A DNA stretch of 64,000 nucleotides from Gyrodactylus bullatarudis (lineage: Eukaryota; Platyhelminthes; Monogenea; Gyrodactylidea; Gyrodactylidae). The position numbers were made by a program, and so were the translations under genes. Where the stretch lies: contig SSNU01000144.1 of assembly GCA_012064415.1 (NCBI GenBank), positions 113,084-177,083 on the forward strand, read 5' to 3'. The first letter of the stretch is position 1. Every line of letters starts with the position of its first letter. This document shows, one piece after another, positions 21,187 through 33,113 of the stretch. Below the pieces are notes generated by a model, which was not told the DNA's origin, did not search any database, and saw nothing but the letters and a program-made list of their open reading frames with translations.

Positions 21187-24057
21187 GCTATTACATGTAA
21201 ATTCACACATGTTAAATCAACATTGTTGATTAATTTCTAGCATATAACTACTACTATTGCTGCTGCAGCTGTGGCTGAAGAGGGATTTGTGTTTTTTCAT
21301 GAGATATTGTTAATTAAAAAATATATATTCGTATTTTCATTCTTGATATTTTCTTTGGAGAAATGCGTTGCTCAATTTGGAATAAATTTTATGGTTTGAA
21401 GAGGAATCAAATCTTGGATCAATATATCCTCTGCTCTTGATGTGAGTCAGGATCAGATATCATCCCTACTAGGCTAGGGTGAAATTTTTAACCTCATATC
21501 AAGACCAACTTTTCCGATAGAACTATCAATTCTAAGCATTATTTTGCACTGAAGCATGTGTCGAAAATACTTAACAATTATGTCATTCGGTTTTAAAAAT
21601 CCAAAAGTTTTTCTAACCACCACTCAATTTTCAATGGATTTTTACTAAGCAATCACTAAAATCCGGACATTTAATGGATTTCTCAAGTTTTATCTTCAAA
21701 AATAGTCATCAAAAGGGGCTTCATGGTTAATTTCGTTATTTTTATCATGACCGTGGGATATTGTGGGAAAAATGGGCAATGACATAATGGAGAATGACTT
21801 TCACGCTTTAAAATTATGCAAAACATGATCTGAGTACTAATTTTTATCAGAAAAGTTAGTCCTCTCGTGAGTTGTTCGGAGAAAAAAAATTCCACCCTAG
21901 CCTAACCCCTACAATGTCAAGTTTATAGAAACGAAGAAATTTTTTATTTAACGCGAATGATATTGGATAATAATTCTTAAACCAAGTACATGATTTTCAT
22001 ATTTTATTCGTTTCAGGTTTTTTCGTAATCATTGGGACTGTCGTGTAGAGAGTACATTTATCAGAATCCTACTTTCAAGAAATAAAAATATGAATTCATC
22101 AATTATTCCATGTTATCTATTCATCGATGATGATATCATCCAAAGAGGCTTCGTCTAATCAGATTAAATATCTAAAATCGAAAAGTAAGAATTTTATGGA
22201 ACAGTCAGAGAGCAAGAATAATAATAATAAGTATTACTATTCTAAGAACAGAATAATCTAAACTAGTCTAAAATACAAGAATTACACACAAATTCATTTA
22301 AAAAATATTTTACAGGCTGTTTAAAAACTTGAATTTTAGTATTCGATAGAAGGAAAATTCATTGAAAACAGCTGGATTTTTCTCTGATAATTTAACAAGT
22401 TGTAGTTGGAGAAAATGACTGTATAATCAAAAGATAAGCTCAGAAACAAATTAGAATTCATAGGAAAAATTTCTGAATGATTTATTATTAACCTAATCGT
22501 TTCAAAAAGAGATAAACTCAATCAATTAGAAATGATCTCAGAAGAAGATTGAGAATGTAGATTTGAATTTCACTTTAAGTGAGGGGGAAAGATCTTTGTA
22601 TAATTGGAAATGAGAGAAATTGATGCTAATTTGGATAAGATTTGGGATTGAGAAATGTTGAAGAAATGGTAGTACATACTTGGGAAAATATTATTGGTGT
22701 ACAAGCAAGTGGTGAAAATAATTATAATTGACGAGCTGTTACTAAAGCTATTCTCGATGAATTTTGGAATTGTAGTGTGTCTTGGATGAGAGTCTTGTAT
22801 GTTTAATACCTTGAAGAATCTCATATTTGCAAAAAGCTCTCAAAATATTTTGTAATCTAGACCCATCATGAGGCCCACTTTTACGATATGAAGAAGAGGT
22901 ATATTTTTTGTTGATTTTAAAGTTGATCCAAAGTTGACAAGGAAACCATAAAATTTGTGAGAAAATCGTCCTTATTCACTGGATAATAATATTATAGAGG
23001 GATCATCAAAATTCCGAAAAATATATAAAAGAGCCAAGAAGAAATATAGTTTTATTGATTTCTATAAAAGTATTCGCTCAAACTGAATCCATTTACTGTA
23101 TTTACTGAATTATGATTATTCGACCTCTAATTTGGTCGGATGATTGTAAAAACTATGATTTCTATTCATGTTAGCTAATCTTTTGTTCAGGGGAACATTT
23201 TTAAAATCTTTTTTGGCTTATAGCTCGTAAACTTTGGCGAGAATATACTGTGGATGAAATTTTAAAGATTCCGTATTTTGTATTGATGGTGTTAAACGAA
23301 AATCAAGCTTGGAAGTTAGCTGAGAATAGAATTTTTTCTTTCCGATTTTTCTTAGTGGCTGATTTTTCTTATCTATCTATCTAAAAAGGCATTAATCTTC
23401 AAAGATACATCTCTCATATTAGTAAATACCTAAATCCGAGATGATTAAAATCATTTCGTAACTATTTTACACGATCAAATTATAAAGCTATCGTGGAAAT
23501 CCAGAGAACTGTGATGGAAAAAATAATATTAAGAATACTCATTAAAAAATCATAGAACTACTCTAAAGTAATGTAGATAAATTAGAATTATTTAATAATA
23601 TTTATCAGACAACTTTTTTCAATCACATCCTTGTAGCAAGATAGATATAGCAAAATATGCTATCCAGACATTGTTATATCAATAAACAGGAATCACATAA
23701 ATTCCCATATATTACTTTATATAGAATAAGCAAGTAAATAAAACAAGGATTTAATTGCCCAAAACTACAGTTGCAGTATATTCAAGAAAGCTTCAAAGAC
23801 CAGCATTATATTTAGTTTTGGTAAGCTCCATCAGTGACAAGATTTCCTTTTCCATAGAGTATTTCAGTGTTACAAAGAGGAGCTGTTCCGAAATGAGATT
23901 AAACTTAGACTTTGTGTGCGTTTCAAGTCAAAAATAAACATATTCTACTTAAATAACTAATTTGATCGTCAACTGTCAGGATTTCTGAAGAAAGAATTTC
24001 AATAGTTAAGATCAAGATTTTGAGATATAACTATTAAAGTTTAGAAATTTTAAATTA
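21187..24057. other. Intergenic DNA, no gene seen
   Basis: AT-rich. A fragment of the foldback family ('gaggcccacttttacgatatgaagaag') lies at 22868-22897 and a terminal-like piece at about 23150-23175. Short open frames (for example 21683-21895 and 22570-22824, minus) have low-complexity composition and no family signature. Confidence 0.45.
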
Positions 24058-24065
24058 GTAATGGT

Positions 24066-24655
24066 TAGGGCGACCAGAAAAAGGCATACTTTATGATGAA
24101 AAAAGGCTATTTTTAATTCTGAAAAAGTCAAAAAAGGCAAATTCATAAAATCGAATGTTTCTCATAAGAAGCATCCCAAGAAAATATCTGCTAAAAGAGG
24201 ACTTAAAGGAGATCTCATTAAAAATCCAAAAAGTAGCTTTAACAACATAGTAAAGCAAAAAAGGTGTATTCTTAAAATCGAATGTCTCTCACAAGTAGTA
24301 ATTTAAAAAAATTAATCAATTCTTCAAACCTTTCAAGTGAATATAATGAGAATGAGATGTTGAGTTGGATAAGTCATTTCTATTGGCTGTTTACCGAGTC
24401 CCCCATAAAATTAGATTCAGACAGTGAAAATTTAACTAAGATAAAGATAATCAATGATAAAAACTTGGCACAATCCTTGAAAAAAATGAAAAAGCAATCC
24501 TTTTTAAAAAGGCAAGCCTCCTCCAAACAGGCAAAAAAGGCAAACTTGTTTCTCTTATTAAGAGGTTTAGAAAAAAAAGGACTGAATTTTTAATCTTTCC
24601 AAAGTATTTTAGACTCACTCTCAAAAAAGGCAAAAAAGACATTTTGGTCGCCCTA
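24066..24655. mobile_element. Non-autonomous hAT element with 8-bp target duplication
   Basis: A 590-bp element with termini TAGGGCGACCA and TGGTCGCCCTA, flanked on both sides by the identical 8-bp direct repeat GTAATGGT (24058-24065 and 24656-24663). An 8-bp duplication with a TAGGG-type end is the hAT signature. Subterminal regions carry many copies of an AAAAAAGGCA-like word in one orientation, as seen for transposase-binding repeats in hAT elements. The only long frame (24282-24593) has no hAT transposase motif, so the element is non-autonomous. Confidence 0.9.
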
Positions 24656-24663
24656 GTAATGGT

Positions 24664-26276
24664 CCATTCACGTTTACCCTTAGATCGGCAAGATTCGTAA
24701 TACATTGAACAAGAAAAATTCGATTGCTTGAGCTTTTATTGTACCTTGAATTTTTTGATCTTTTTTGTTTTACTTTGGGAAGAGATTTTTTAGTGTCGGT
24801 TTTATTCATATGCCTATCACAGGGGACTATTCTCGGCCACTATTATTAAATAGATTTAAAAATGTGGACCGAAAAATGTTACAGAACTCGGTCTGGCTAA
24901 AGAGATCAGAAGTACCCAATTTAGGCGAGAAATGGGCAGAGAAAACTTGGCCACTTGAACTTTTGATCATTTGGCTCTGGACACTACTGCTAAAATTAAT
25001 AAAATTTGAGTTTTTAGATAGCCTGTAAGACTTTTTGAAAAAAAGTTCATTTTGAAAATAGACATGATAAAAACTAATTAAATTTGAAGGTCAACTTATA
25101 GATTAATAAAATTTTACAACTCAAAGTAAACTTGGAATTTGAAAAATTTTTGATTGGTTAGACAGTACAATATGTATAAAAACTAGTTATAGCGTTGTTT
25201 TTATCTGCAATTTATTGATCCGACCATTCATTGAAGAAGGTGGTTTCAAGGCGAAGACTATTAAAAAGTCTATCCAGACTGTAGTCGTGATGATTCTGAC
25301 CTGAGATAAAAAGATAAAATTTTGATTACATATGTAAAAGAGAGCCTAAACACGAGGTTCTTTCGAAATGAATAAAAAATGATTGATATTTTTAATAATA
25401 AATATCATATCAAGAGCCAAAATTTAGTGTTTTTAATTAAAAGTGAACCGATTCATTTTTTTATTCTCTATTTTAACTAATGAATAGTGGGATATATATT
25501 ACCTAAGCACCTAGAACGAAATATTTCTAGTAATCTCTATTTTAACATTCTGACATTAGAGAGAACAAGGTTTTTCCCTGTTTCATATTGAAAAGTTATG
25601 AAATAATTATGAGGAGTTAAATTAAATTAATATTTTATAGTATTTATTATATTATAGTTGATGTATTTATTATTTCCAATTCATCAAATATATATATATT
25701 TGAAAATGAATGCAATTTTCATATGAATTTTTATGTCTATTTCAATCATCAGATTCTGGCTTTTATAATGAATTTTTGGATAAAATTCAAAACAGGAGAA
25801 TAAAGGTTAATACGTATCAACGTAAAAATTGTAGAGAAATTCGTTGAATTTTTTTCAAAATAATTGGCAAAGGTGATTTTTGTTTTAATGAAAGATAGGG
25901 GGTAGACCGATAAATAAAAAAATAAAACTTTTTATATCGGCATAATCAAAAGGGCTTTCTTTTGTTTTACATGTTAAAACGATGGAGTTTTTATGATAAT
26001 TACAATAGGAATATTGTTGTTTTTTTTTCTTTATTCATGACAAAAACTAGGTTCAATCTTAGCATTACTCGGGCAATGTTCATGGATGGGCATTTTTTTA
26101 GCATTTGGGCAGGAAAAAATAGTAGTATAATCTCTTTTTAAAGTTTAATTGAGGTTTTGGCATTCAAAAAAAAACAACAAGGAAAAAATCTAGGCATGCA
26201 TCTGCTAGTAAGTTATTAATTTCTTATGAGAAAAAGGGGTGAAAAAAAATCAGTAATAAAAGGTAGAAAAATAATC
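24664..26276. other. Intergenic DNA, no gene seen
   Basis: AT-rich DNA between the hAT element and the 3' end of choline kinase. A frame at 24765-25028 (plus) shows no recognisable domain and is not called. The 3' UTR of the kinase occupies the last part, but no clear AATAAA complement was found close to its stop. Confidence 0.4.
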
Positions 26277-28662
26277 TCAACTTTGATTGTTCCTTGCCTC
26301 GTATGCAGACCAGTCCTTCTCGAAGTCTTCAAGTAAATATTTCTTGCATTTATGATACAGTTCAAGACGAAGCTCAGCATAACCCTGAGAAAAAATTTTT
26401 GTTAAAAGTAAAAAAACTGCATCTACAAAAATTGTGATCCTTTTTCAAAGTAGACTAGTAGTAGAATTTAACTAATTTAATGGAATTTTTATGAAAATTT
26501 GATCAGGGATAGATAAAAAGAAGAGAGGAGATACTCACAATGTAGTTGAATTCAATGTTTGACATGAAGCCCTGGACAAAACTCCATGCTCCCCAGAAAA
26601 AATGCGATAGCAAAATGCCATACTGGACCTCAAGCATGTTGAGTTTAGTTGGTTTAACGGTAACTAGATTATTTGCGTTCTCCAAGCCTTGGTTATCTTT
26701 ATTGATCATGATCACCTCGATATCTGAATCGTCAAGACTTTTAAGGTAGTCGAGTCCGAGTTGGTTGCCTCTCTGAATATATCCATCTTCGTGGATATTC
26801 AATGACTCACTCAAATAGTGAGCAGTGAAATTAATCTAGAGATATAAGGATTTTATTAAAGAATTTTGGGATTAATTTTCTCTTGAAATATGATGCATCA
26901 GTTAGATAGTTAGTAAAATATAAATATTATCAATCAATAACTACGAAAAAGACTGTTTTATTTTCAATAATAATGATAAATGAATCTTAGTTACTTGTTC
27001 CTCTAATTTAGCTACTGTTTCAGGTAGATATTTGAAGCCATCCGGGTGTTTCGAGGAGTAATCTAGGCTCCATTCGTTAATAACATTACCAATTTCAAAG
27101 CCTCTAAAGTTGTATGAACAATACTCAAAGTCTATCAGGAGTAGATCAATAGCAATTTCTACTTTCTTATTGGGAGCTACCAGGATATTATCTGGAAAAT
27201 TTTGTCAAATTAATCATTAATATTATGATTCAATATTTCTCTGACTAACTGTATTGAAGATCATTGTGACAAAACACTGTGGGAAAGTCTTCCTTATGAA
27301 CAGTAAGAATTTGATTGCAAATCCAATCGTATTCATTTTGTAAATTGAAGTTTTCATGAAAATCCTTAGCTTTAATCAATAAAAGACTATTGACACGTCT
27401 TTCCTCGTTAGCATCAATGGGGTCAGCCTTTAGACTTTTAATTTCATCTAAAGAGAAAATTTTTATTATTTACTCTGAAAAGTATGATAGTGTTGAAAAA
27501 AAAAAGAAAATGTAGAATAATAAAATAGATGGAGAAATGGTAAAGGGAAAATAAAAGTGGGCGATTAATGGAAAAATTTTCATTATTAAATCGATAATTT
27601 TTTTCCAGTAGAATCATGATGAAACAGATTATTATTGGAATAGAAAAAAAGTGATTTTTATGCTTTTTTGAAATATATTCACCATCTTACCATGATGCTT
27701 AAAGATACCTTTGAATGTACGATTATTAAAATAAGCAAAGCCTAGGAGTTTCTCTAGCTGATGAGAATCAGGAGAGGACTCACTTTGAATTTCCTTATTA
27801 CCGGCGATTCGACTTTCAAGGATCTTTTCAGGATACTTGACTTGATCAATGAATTTTCCCAAAGTTTTTATTATGGAATTGTTCTTATTCATTGGCATCG
27901 GTAACGAATTAAACTTGGCCAATTTCCTCGCAATCAAAGGCCATATTTTTGGATTCCGCATTTCTTTTCGGGATAATGTACGACTCTGAATGAAGAATTG
28001 AACTATTCATTTTTCTCCTTAATGCATTTAATTGAGCCCAAGTAGGATAAAAATTCCTCAAGATTATCACAAAATTCAATATGATACAGTAGATTGTAGA
28101 AACTTACTTCAATGTACTGTTCTATTCTTCCCCCAGAAAATACACCATGAAGTGTTGGTCCGAATTTTTTCTCAGATAGAATCGCAAATACAATCGAATC
28201 AAGGATAACTGAATCAACATTCGACCTTAGAATTTCACCATAGATACGAATCAAAACTTTGCTTGGAATATCAGCAGGACAGAGACTAGAATTATTTAAA
28301 GAGGCTACGTAGAGGTAATTACTCAATCCTCCACTGAAAATAAGTCAAATAAGCACACTATTTACTCACGACTTTTGTTCTACATGTATGTTGCTAAGGT
28401 CTGACCATGGGCCTGAGAGAATCTTGGAACATTGATTCTTAATCTTATTAATAAGATTTGATTTAATTTTCGGCATAAGAACATTTTGAGATTTCGGCAA
28501 GGAGTCAAGACTAGGAACGTTATTTTGTTCGGTTCGTTTCAAAACTTTTTGAGAACTGATAGATAAACTGTTTAACCTATTGATAAAATAATCAGTAAAG
28601 AGTTTTCTTGGGAATCTAGTTACTTAAACTCACAAGATCTGATCCTCATTGTAACTATCCAT
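26277..28662 (-). CDS. CHK: Choline/ethanolamine kinase, 8 exons
   Basis: Phosphorylates choline or ethanolamine with ATP, the first step of the Kennedy pathway, in the cytosol. Exons (minus strand): 28662-28634, 28576-28370, 28333-28108, 27985-27691, 27447-27250, 27191-26995, 26835-26539 and 26384-26277; 518 residues; all phases agree. Recognisable parts: GGLSNYLY near residue 80, VFSGGRIEQYIE, Brenner's motif HNDLQYNNIL spanning the exon 5/6 junction, the metal-binding LLIDFEYCSYNFRGFEIGN, and C-terminal SHFFWGAWS...IEFNYI followed by GYAELRLELY. The N-terminal 70 residues are not conserved. Insertions in the middle (27985-27691 and the segment after EWSLDYSS) make it somewhat longer than typical animal kinases. 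Choline versus ethanolamine preference cannot be read from the sequence. Introns are 57, 36, 122, 243, 58, 159 and 154 nt. Head-to-head with the next gene. Confidence 0.93.
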
Positions 28663-28876
28663 CTTGTGTCAGATTATTTAAATAAAAAATATACAAATAA
28701 GTGCAAATAATACCAAAATTCAGGCATATTAAAATAAATACACCAGCTATTAAAAGTATTTTTGTTTTACTTGTTGATAATTTCGTTTCACTACAATATT
28801 ATTGTCAATAATAATATTATTACAATATTGTAGCATTAATTGTTAGCAGAAAATTATTTAGTCCCTATTATACAGA
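28663..28876. promoter_or_regulatory. Presumed bidirectional promoter, choline kinase / YME1-like 1
   Basis: Only 214 bp separate the two divergent start codons. The region contains a short AT-rich palindromic stretch (about 28790-28835, 'caatattattgtcaataata...'). Promoter function is inferred from position only; no core element is certain. Confidence 0.4.
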
Positions 28877-30827
28877 ATGATCTTAAAATTGGTAAGAGGC
28901 TTCTCATTATTTTAGTATTATAATGCATTTTCAAGAATCAATTCACGGAGTTTCTTTCGTTCAATTAAAAATATAAATCAAGATTTTACTTTTCAAACTG
29001 TTCAGAAAAAAAGAGGAGCTATTCGAGGGAACGGTAACCTCAACAAAGATAATATTACCGTCTCTCAAATATTAGAAGCCTATGAAAAGGGGGCCAATTC
29101 ATTCTCAAAAGTTAGCTCATTCAAAAAGCTAAGACTGTTACTCTTCTGGGGATTATTAGGATATTTCTTGTACAACATGATCTCTTTTAGAGTTCGAATA
29201 ATTGACTCAAATAGCGTGGACTTATTCGATGTCGCTAATAGTATTGAAACAACCTTTGAAGATGTAAAGGGGGTAAGTTACATATCTAATTTCGTTTCCA
29301 CCAATTTCTTTAGTGTGATGAAGTCAAAAAAGAACTCCAAGACATTGTACACTTTTTAAAAAATCCAGATTCATTTAATGAAATTGGTGCAAGACTTCCA
29401 AAGGGAGTTTTGCTTAGTGGTCCTCCAGGGGTTGGCAAGACTCTTCTTGCTCGTGCTGTGGCCGGCGAGGCTGATGTTCCATTCATATTTGCTAGTGGAA
29501 GTAGTTTTGAAGGAATATTCGTGGGAACTGGTGCTAATAAAGTTAAACAACTATTTGAATTGGCCAGAAAAAATGCACCTTGTGTAATATTTCTTGATGA
29601 AATTGATTCAATTGGACAAGCAAGGACTTCCTCTGCAATGCATCCCTATGCCAATCAGACTATCAATCAACTTTTGGCTGAAATGGATGGCTTTGAACAA
29701 TCAGAGGGTATAATTGTCTTGGGAGCTACAAACAAGTATGACAATTTGGATAAAGCTGTTACTCGGCCGGGACGATTTGATGCGCATATTCAAGTCTCTC
29801 CGCCAAACTATTTGGTATTTTCTTTTTCTTATAACTTTCAAGGGAAGGCTAGAACTATTTAAATATTATGTTGACAAAATTAAGGCCGATATTAATGATA
29901 TAAACATTGAAAAATTGGCGATGGGTTCTGTTGGTTATACTGGTGCTGACATAAATAATTTAGTCAATCAGGTTAGTTTATTTTATTTATTTGACAAATT
30001 TGTCTTGGTTAACATTCAAAATTCCGCCCTTTCTTAGGCTGCTATAAATGCTGCTCTATCTAATAGAACTCGAGTTACTATGAAAGATCTCTGGTTTGCT
30101 AGAGACAAAATACTCATGGGTCCAGAAAAGAGGAAACCGGATGATAGTTTAACCAACCAAATTGCTGCTTACCATGAAGCTGGCCATGCAATTGTTGCAT
30201 TATACACAAACGATTCAATTCCTCTTCATAAAGTAACAATCATTCCCAGAGGTGGCAGTGGGGGTCATACAAGCTTTTTACCAGATGAAGATCAGTCTTA
30301 TCTAACCAAGAGTCAGCTACTTGCTCAGTTGGACACAGCCATGGGTGGTAGAGTTGGTGAAGAGATAATATTTGGTCCTGCCAAAGTTACCACTGGTGCC
30401 AGCTCAGATTTTTCAGTAAGTTTTTGTAAATAATTATTTTTAGAGTGCAACCAGAATAGCTAGTGACATGGTGATTAGGTATGGATTCAGTGAGAAAGTC
30501 GGTCCTCGAGTGGTCTACACCCAAGAGCAAGAGAGTCTTCTCAGTCCGGAAACTAAACAGATTATGGATGAAGAGGTGGATCGTCTCCTAGCTGAATCCT
30601 ACAAGCGAGCCAAAGATCTCCTCCTTAAACACAAGGATGATCACAAAAAGTTGGCTGACGCTCTACTCAAACGAGAGACCCTGACCAGAGCAGAAGTGGA
30701 AGAGCTTCTCAGCGACAAGCCCAAAATCTCCAGAGAAACTTCCATGAAAGTGAATAACTCTCGTAGTAGTGGCACTCAAGTCCCCATTGGTGTACCCACT
30801 ATGAACTCATCTCCCACACGATCTTGA
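28877..30827 (+). CDS. YME1L: YME1-like mitochondrial i-AAA protease, copy 1
   Basis: ATP-dependent zinc protease of the mitochondrial inner membrane (FtsH/M41 family), 587 residues. Exons: 28877-28891, 28916-29272, 29314-29814, 29843-29971, 30038-30415 and 30444-30827. Exon 1 encodes only MILKL and intron 1 is 24 nt. The N-terminus is rich in Arg/Ser, as in mitochondrial presequences, followed by one membrane segment ([13 protein letters not shown], near residue 90). AAA module: Walker A GPPGVGKT (160-167), pore loop IFVG, Walker B VIFLDEID (219-220 DE) and RPGRFD. Protease: zinc site HEAGH (380-384) and third ligand in GASSDF (D458). Domain order and single membrane pass fit i-AAA (YME1) rather than m-AAA. 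The introns show it is nuclear and not bacterial. An AATAAA lies at 30955-30960. Tail-to-tail with a paralogue. Confidence 0.93.
28892..28915 (+). other. 24-nt intron in the YME1-like 1 gene
   Basis: GTAAGAGGCT...ATTTTAG, exactly 24 nt. Without splicing, the ATG at 28877 hits an in-frame TAG at the 3' splice site. With splicing, MILKL joins [14 protein letters not shown], which opens the whole mitochondrial presequence. No other in-frame ATG is available for exon 2. Confidence 0.8.
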
Positions 30828-31086
30828 TGTACGAATGATATTTTTTTTTAATCTCGAATTGCGCTAAATATCCAAACCTATACAAAAATACACATGTCAT
30901 TATCGTACACTAACTCACATACTCGTACACATCAAGACTAAAAAATTTATTTTTAATAAAACAATTTTAAAGATTGATAATAAAATTCTATTCCTGCAAA
31001 GAGATGCCTTATTCCTTATCAAGTTAAAATGGGGAAATTATCATTTATGGTAAATCTTTATTCAATGATTATGTTCTATTTTTGGT

Positions 31087-32960
31087 TCACTTTTTGAACT
31101 CTTCACCTTTGAGTATTTTTTCAACCTAGTGTGGAGGGAAGAAAAAATTTTTTCATATAAATTGATTTGATTTTTTGGCTCGATTAACTCACTTCAACTC
31201 TATCCAATGTTTCATATTTCAAGAGGAAATCTGACAACTTCTTATGAACATCTGCATGTTTTATTAGAATCTGACGAGCACGTTTCATAGATCCTTTAAG
31301 GAGATCATCTACTTCCAATTCAATTTTGCGTTTAGTCTCTGGACTGAGGAGAAAATTTTCATCAGAATTCCGTACAACTCTTGGCCCGACAGCATCACTG
31401 AAACCGTATCTGGTGACCATTTGGAAAGCGAGATCATTGGCGTGCTTAAAGTCACTACCAGCTCCGGTGGTGGTGTTCATCTCTCCCAAAAGTAATTCTT
31501 CGGCCACTCTACCTCCCATCAATGTGTCCAGTTCAGCTAAGAGTTGGTCACGTGTCGAGAAGGAAACATCCTTATCTGGTAAGAAACTTGTATGGCCCCC
31601 ACTTGGGCCTCGAGGAATGATTGTGACCTTGAATTTGAAGAATTAATGCGTTGGATAATCATAAAAATGTCCAAGATCAAGTGTAACTTACCTTGTGAAT
31701 AGGCATAGAATTTTCTGAGAAATAAGAGACAACCGCGTGACCTGCCTCGTGATAAGCTGTAATTCGATTAGACTTTTCATCCAAAGGTTTAGTTTTTTCA
31801 GGACCCATGATAATTTTATCTCTGGCCTTCCATAAATCAGACATGGAGATTTCTTTACAACTTTGAAGACATGCCATTATTGCAGCCTGATTGACTAGAT
31901 TACGAATATCAGCACCGGTATAGCCAACAGTACCGTGAGCTAATTTTTCCACATCAATTTCTGACTGGTGTTTGACTTTTGAAAGATACAAATTTAAAAG
32001 AGCTATCCTTCCCTTGAAATCAGGAGGAGAAACGTTAATGACACTGTCAAAACGACCCGGCCTCAACAGAGCATTATCAAGGTTACCCTTTTTATTTGTA
32101 GCTCCAACAACAATAATACTTTCTGTGGGCTCAAATCCATCAAGTTCAGTTAAAAGTTGATTTATTGTCTGATTGGCATAAGGATTCTGAGGGCTATTAA
32201 CACGCTTGCGGCCGAGTGAATCGATTTCATCAATAAAAATCACACATGGAGCATTTTCTTTGGCAGTTTTAAAAAGTTCCTGGACCTTGGAAGAGCCTAC
32301 GCCAACAAACATGTTTTCAAAGCTACTTCCATTAGCAAAAATGTACGAGACTCCTGCTTCACCAGCTAATGCACGACCCAAAAGTGTCTTTCCAACTCCA
32401 GGAGGACCTTCTAGTAGTATTCCTTTGGGAAGTTTTGCACCGATTCTATCGAATTTTGACGGGGTTTTTAAAAAGGAAACAACCTTTTCCAACTCTTTTT
32501 TTACTTCGTCACACTAAACAATAAAAAAATTATTGACAAAAGCTTACACCTTGGACATCAGAAAAATTTACTGTAGACTTTTCAGCAAAATAAAAAGAGT
32601 TTTCACTTGAAAATATTGATTTTATGGGATCTAGAAGAGAATTATGCTTAGAATTATTTACTTCCCAATGATTTATACAAGATGTATAAACCTGCGGCAG
32701 AGAAAGCGATAGAAATAACATTTTTAAAGCTGAAACTTCTGTTCTGAGCAGATTTTCTACCTCTTTCATAAGCACTCTCAATTATACTTTCGACCGAATT
32801 GGAATTATTGGAGCTGCTGCCTGAACCAGAGGTTGAACGCGATTTAGAATAAAACTCTCTGTAATCTAAAATGATGGGAAATGATTTTCTAAATTCGCGA
32901 GATGATCTGCAAACTAGCAAGAATTTATTCTATACATTAATGTGGTAAATTACCATAGTT
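31087..32960 (-). CDS. YME1L: YME1-like mitochondrial i-AAA protease, copy 2 (start uncertain)
   Basis: Diverged paralogue of the preceding gene on the opposite strand. Coding exons: first exon ending at 32662 (start unresolved, between about 32907 and 32960), 32630-32548, 32513-31692, 31627-31193 and 31125-31087. Features: one membrane segment (ISIAFSAAGLYILYKS), Walker A GPPGVGKT, pore loop MFVGVG, Walker B VIFIDEID, RPGRFD, zinc motif HEAGH and GAGSDF. The intron after DVQG|CDEV (34 nt) is at the same site as in copy 1 (DVKG|CDEV). Copy 2 alone has introns at HK|V and VE|V, and copy 1 alone at L|GR, NQ|AA and S|SA. The frame extends upstream of 32920 only with TTG or with a further intron (a GTAATTT...TTGCTAG stretch at about 32915-32957 is a candidate), so the first codon is not fixed. 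A reverse AATAAA lies at 31057-31062. Confidence 0.88.
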
Positions 32961-33113
32961 AAAAGGCAACAAATGAGGTAAATTAACCAAATAAATTGGA
33001 TTCTTTTGAAAAATTGATTAGTTAAAACAATATTCAGACTCTATTGAAAATAATTTTACAATTTGTTTTGTGAATAATCACAATTGGAAAAATATCGCGA
33101 GAAATTATTGAAA
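32961..33113. promoter_or_regulatory. Presumed shared promoter, YME1-like 2 / PA2G4
   Basis: Short interval between divergently transcribed genes; limits on the left are uncertain because the start of YME1-like 2 is unresolved. Function is inferred from position only. Confidence 0.3.

Noticed and set aside
24282..24593. Frame of 103 residues inside the hAT element
   Set aside because: Lys/Ser-rich, overlapping the AAAAAAGGC subterminal repeats, with no transposase motif. Likely chance.
24765..25028. Plus frame of 87 residues with several Trp
   Set aside because: No recognisable domain, no splice partners and isolated in repeat-rich DNA. Not strong enough to call.
28877..32960. Possible bacterial (symbiont) FtsH genes
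   Set aside because: Both genes have multiple GT-AG introns, presequence-like N-termini and polyadenylation signals, and sit among animal genes.
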